From Microvirga sp052115485 (GTDB lineage: Bacteria; Pseudomonadota; Alphaproteobacteria; Rhizobiales; Beijerinckiaceae): a stretch of DNA of 64,000 bases. A program made the position numbers and the translations under genes. Each line of letters starts with the position of its first letter. Positions within the stretch are counted from its first letter, which is position 1. The stretch lies in assembly GCF_052115485.1 (NCBI RefSeq), contig NZ_JBFRGU010000001.1, forward strand, positions 868,001 through 932,000, in the 5' to 3' direction. Shown in pieces: positions 62,487 through 64,000 of this stretch. The notes beneath the pieces were generated by a model that was given only the letters and a program-made list of their open reading frames with translations, made no database searches and was not told the origin of the DNA.

Positions 62487-63511
62487 TGGCGGCGAGCAGC
62501 GGCGGACGGCGTCGGGGCCGCCATAGCGAGATCAACTATTGGCCGGGCTTCGTGGACGCCCTGTCCACGCTGCTTTTGTCCATTGTCTTCCTGATCTCGA
62601 TCTTCATGCTCGGGCAATTCTTTCTCAGCCGGGAATTGTCGAGCCGCGATACGGTTCTCGATCGGTTGAATCGCCAGATCTCCGACCTCACCGACCTTCT
62701 GGCGCTCGAGCGCTCCAACCGCCGCAGTACCGAGGAAAATCTCAATAGCCTGCAATCGACCCTGCGCCAGACGGAAGCCGAGCGTACGCGCTTGCAAGGC
62801 GTGATCGACAACGGAACCGTCGCGCAGGGACGCGCGGACGAACTGAATAAGACGGTCGAAGCCGAACGTCAGGAAAAGGGGCGGGCGCTGAGCCAGGTCG
62901 AACTCCTGAACCAGCAGATCGCCGCCATGCGGCGCCAACTCGCAGCCCTGGAAGAGGCGCTCGCCGCCTCCGAGGCGCGCGACAAGGACAGCCAGGCCCG
63001 TGTCGCCGACCTCGGCAGCCGGCTGAATATCGCACTGGCGCAGCGAGTGCAGGAACTCGCCCGGTTCCGTTCGGATTTCTTCGGTCGCTTGCGCCAGATC
63101 CTCGGCAATCGGCAGGACGTCCGCATCGTCGGCGACCGTTTCGTGTTTCAATCGGAGGTGCTTTTTCCGGTCGGCCAGGCCACTTTGCGACCGGAAGCCA
63201 GCGGCGAGATCGACCGCATCGCCGCCGCCCTCGTGGAATTGGAAAAGCAAATCCCGCCGGATATTCCCTGGGTTATTCGCGTGGACGGCCACACCGACGC
63301 ACGCCCCATCGCGACTCCGCAATTCCCCTCGAACTGGGCGCTCTCATCCGCACGCGCCATCGCCGTGGTTCAGGCCTTCGTGTCGCGCGGCGTGTCGCCC
63401 CAGCATCTCGTCGCGGCAGGTTTCGGCGAATTCCAGCCCATCGATCTCGCCACGACGGACGAAGCCTATGCCAGAAACCGCCGCATCGAGCTGAAGCTGA
63501 CGGAACGCTGA
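62486..63511 (+). CDS. OmpA/MotB-like peptidoglycan-binding protein
   Basis: 341 aa. One N-terminal helix (VDALSTLLLSIVFLISIFML) preceded by the Asp in PGFVDALS, like the MotB/TolR proton-binding Asp. Then a coiled coil of about 140 residues (residues 60-200) and the OmpA domain: VFQSEVLFPVGQATL, VIRVDGHTDARPI and NWALSSARAIAVVQ. Start overlaps the MotA-like stop (TGATG). It could form a stator complex; flagellar genes are absent. Confidence 0.87.
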   Translation: MAASSGGRRRGRHSEINYWPGFVDALSTLLLSIVFLISIFMLGQFFLSRELSSRDTVLDRLNRQISDLTDLLALERSNRRSTEENLNSLQSTLRQTEAERTRLQGVIDNGTVAQGRADELNKTVEAERQEKGRALSQVELLNQQIAAMRRQLAALEEALAASEARDKDSQARVADLGSRLNIALAQRVQELARFRSDFFGRLRQILGNRQDVRIVGDRFVFQSEVLFPVGQATLRPEASGEIDRIAAALVELEKQIPPDIPWVIRVDGHTDARPIATPQFPSNWALSSARAIAVVQAFVSRGVSPQHLVAAGFGEFQPIDLATTDEAYARNRRIELKLTER

Positions 63512-63538
63512 GTCCCGTCAGTCCAACTCAAAGGCGCT

Positions 63539-63718
63539 CTATAACGGCTTGCCCAAATAGCGCGCGACATCGACGGTATTTACGCCCACGCGCTTCACAG
63601 CATCGACGAGTTGTTCGCGCGTCACATTCCACTTCGCGGTCCAGTGTTTGACTTCCCATTCTTCGTGAATGTTGACCTTTTTCGGATCTTGCGGCTGTCG
63701 AATTTTGAGATTGTCCAT
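63539..63718 (-). CDS. DUF3606 small protein
   Basis: 59 aa from ATG 63718 (AGGA seven bases upstream). MDNLKIRQPQDPKKVNIHEE and VKRVGVNTVDVARYLGK match the DUF3606 pattern (RP.D..RINI...E...W). A small soluble helix-turn-helix-like fold; function not known. Confidence 0.8.
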   Translation of the reverse strand: MDNLKIRQPQDPKKVNIHEEWEVKHWTAKWNVTREQLVDAVKRVGVNTVDVARYLGKPL

Positions 63719-63801
63719 GTAACATCCTATTGATTGCATATCGCGATTGATGCAACCATTAGATGTCTATTGGCAAGCTGGGCCGCAAGACCCTTAAATC
63801 T

Positions 63802-64000
63802 CTATTCCGCCGCGACGCGCCCATCCGCGTCGGTGAATTGCAGGCGTGCCAGACGGGCATAGAGGCCGCCCTTGGCAAAGAGGGTGTCGTGCGTCCCCTC
63901 TTCCACGATCCGCCCCTGATCCATCACCAGAATGCGGTCGGCGGATCGGATCGTCGCCAGACGATGGGCGATGACGAGGGTCGTGCGGCCCTCCATCAGG
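63802..64000 (-). CDS. ABC exporter ATP-binding subunit, 5' part outside window
   Basis: Only the C-terminal end is inside: EGRTTLVIAHRLATIRSADR contains the H-loop His, followed by VMDQGRIVEEGTHDTLFAKG. The frame is open through 64000. The sequence resembles MsbA/multidrug-type exporters with fused ATPase. No more can be said about substrate. Confidence 0.85.
   Translation of the reverse strand, partial: LMEGRTTLVIAHRLATIRSADRILVMDQGRIVEEGTHDTLFAKGGLYARLARLQFTDADGRVAAE

Noticed and set aside
61524..63511. Zorya-type (ZorAB) defence system
   Set aside because: The pair has the right folds, but no zorC/zorD/zorE-type helicase or nuclease genes lie nearby; the flanks are housekeeping genes.

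Overview
The window looks like a chromosomal segment of an alphaproteobacterium, most likely a Hyphomicrobiales (Rhizobiales) member; I do not name a genus. The reasons are the Pseudomonas denitrificans-type cobC/cobD pair, an alphaproteobacterial RpoH, a serC-leader RNA ahead of serC/serA, the order DUF4164-zapA-6S RNA-5-FTHF cyclo-ligase, a CbbA-type class II aldolase, a split tol/pal cluster, and dispersed palindromic repeats resembling those of rhizobial genomes. Coding density is high, GC is high, and GTG/TTG starts are common. I see no prophage, CRISPR array, transposase or rRNA operon.

Layout. 0-7 kb: cobD (cut by the left edge) divergent from cobC, a GH23-type transglycosylase, an MFS transporter, a small conserved protein and a secreted gamma-glutamyltransferase. 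7-14 kb: rfbBCDA for dTDP-L-rhamnose, metZ, a methyltransferase, a polyprenyl-type glycosyltransferase and tRNA-Glu(CTC). 14-19 kb: an RluA-type pseudouridine synthase, rpoH, and purA with a downstream membrane protein. 19-23 kb: a frameshifted ltrA, a glutamine amidotransferase, an EamA transporter and a HicA/DUF1902 toxin-antitoxin-like pair. 23-27 kb: serC, a secreted hypothetical protein and serA behind a serC-leader RNA. 27-32 kb: an RND efflux adaptor and pump, and an outer-membrane barrel protein.

32-45 kb is the envelope block. glmM, ftsH, tilS, cpoB and pal lie on the minus strand, followed by a plus-strand phospholipase D-like/HdeD pair, then tolB, tolA, tolR and tolQ on the minus strand. 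45-53 kb: an NTF2-like protein, ybgC, ruvB/ruvA/ruvC, yebC, an ExoD-like protein, a YmdB-type phosphoesterase, 5-FTHF cyclo-ligase, 6S RNA, zapA and DUF4164. 53-64 kb, on the plus strand: tkt, gap, pgk, fba, a ThiE-like protein, a Sel1-repeat protein, suhB and a MotA-like/OmpA-MotB-like pair; then a DUF3606 protein and the end of an ABC exporter on the minus strand.

Functionally this is mostly core metabolism and envelope maintenance. rfbBCDA and the glycosyltransferase feed surface polysaccharide. Tol-Pal with CpoB, the transglycosylase, GlmM and FtsH maintain the envelope. tkt-gap-pgk-fba supply central carbon flow, and serC/serA draw serine from 3-phosphoglycerate. The less ordinary features are several palindromic repeat families placed at gene borders (one family supplies TAG stop codons to four genes), a 27-bp perfect inverted repeat filling the yebC-ruvC gap, a MITE-like element with 14-bp terminal inverted repeats, and a hicA gene whose ribosome-binding site sits in a predicted hairpin.
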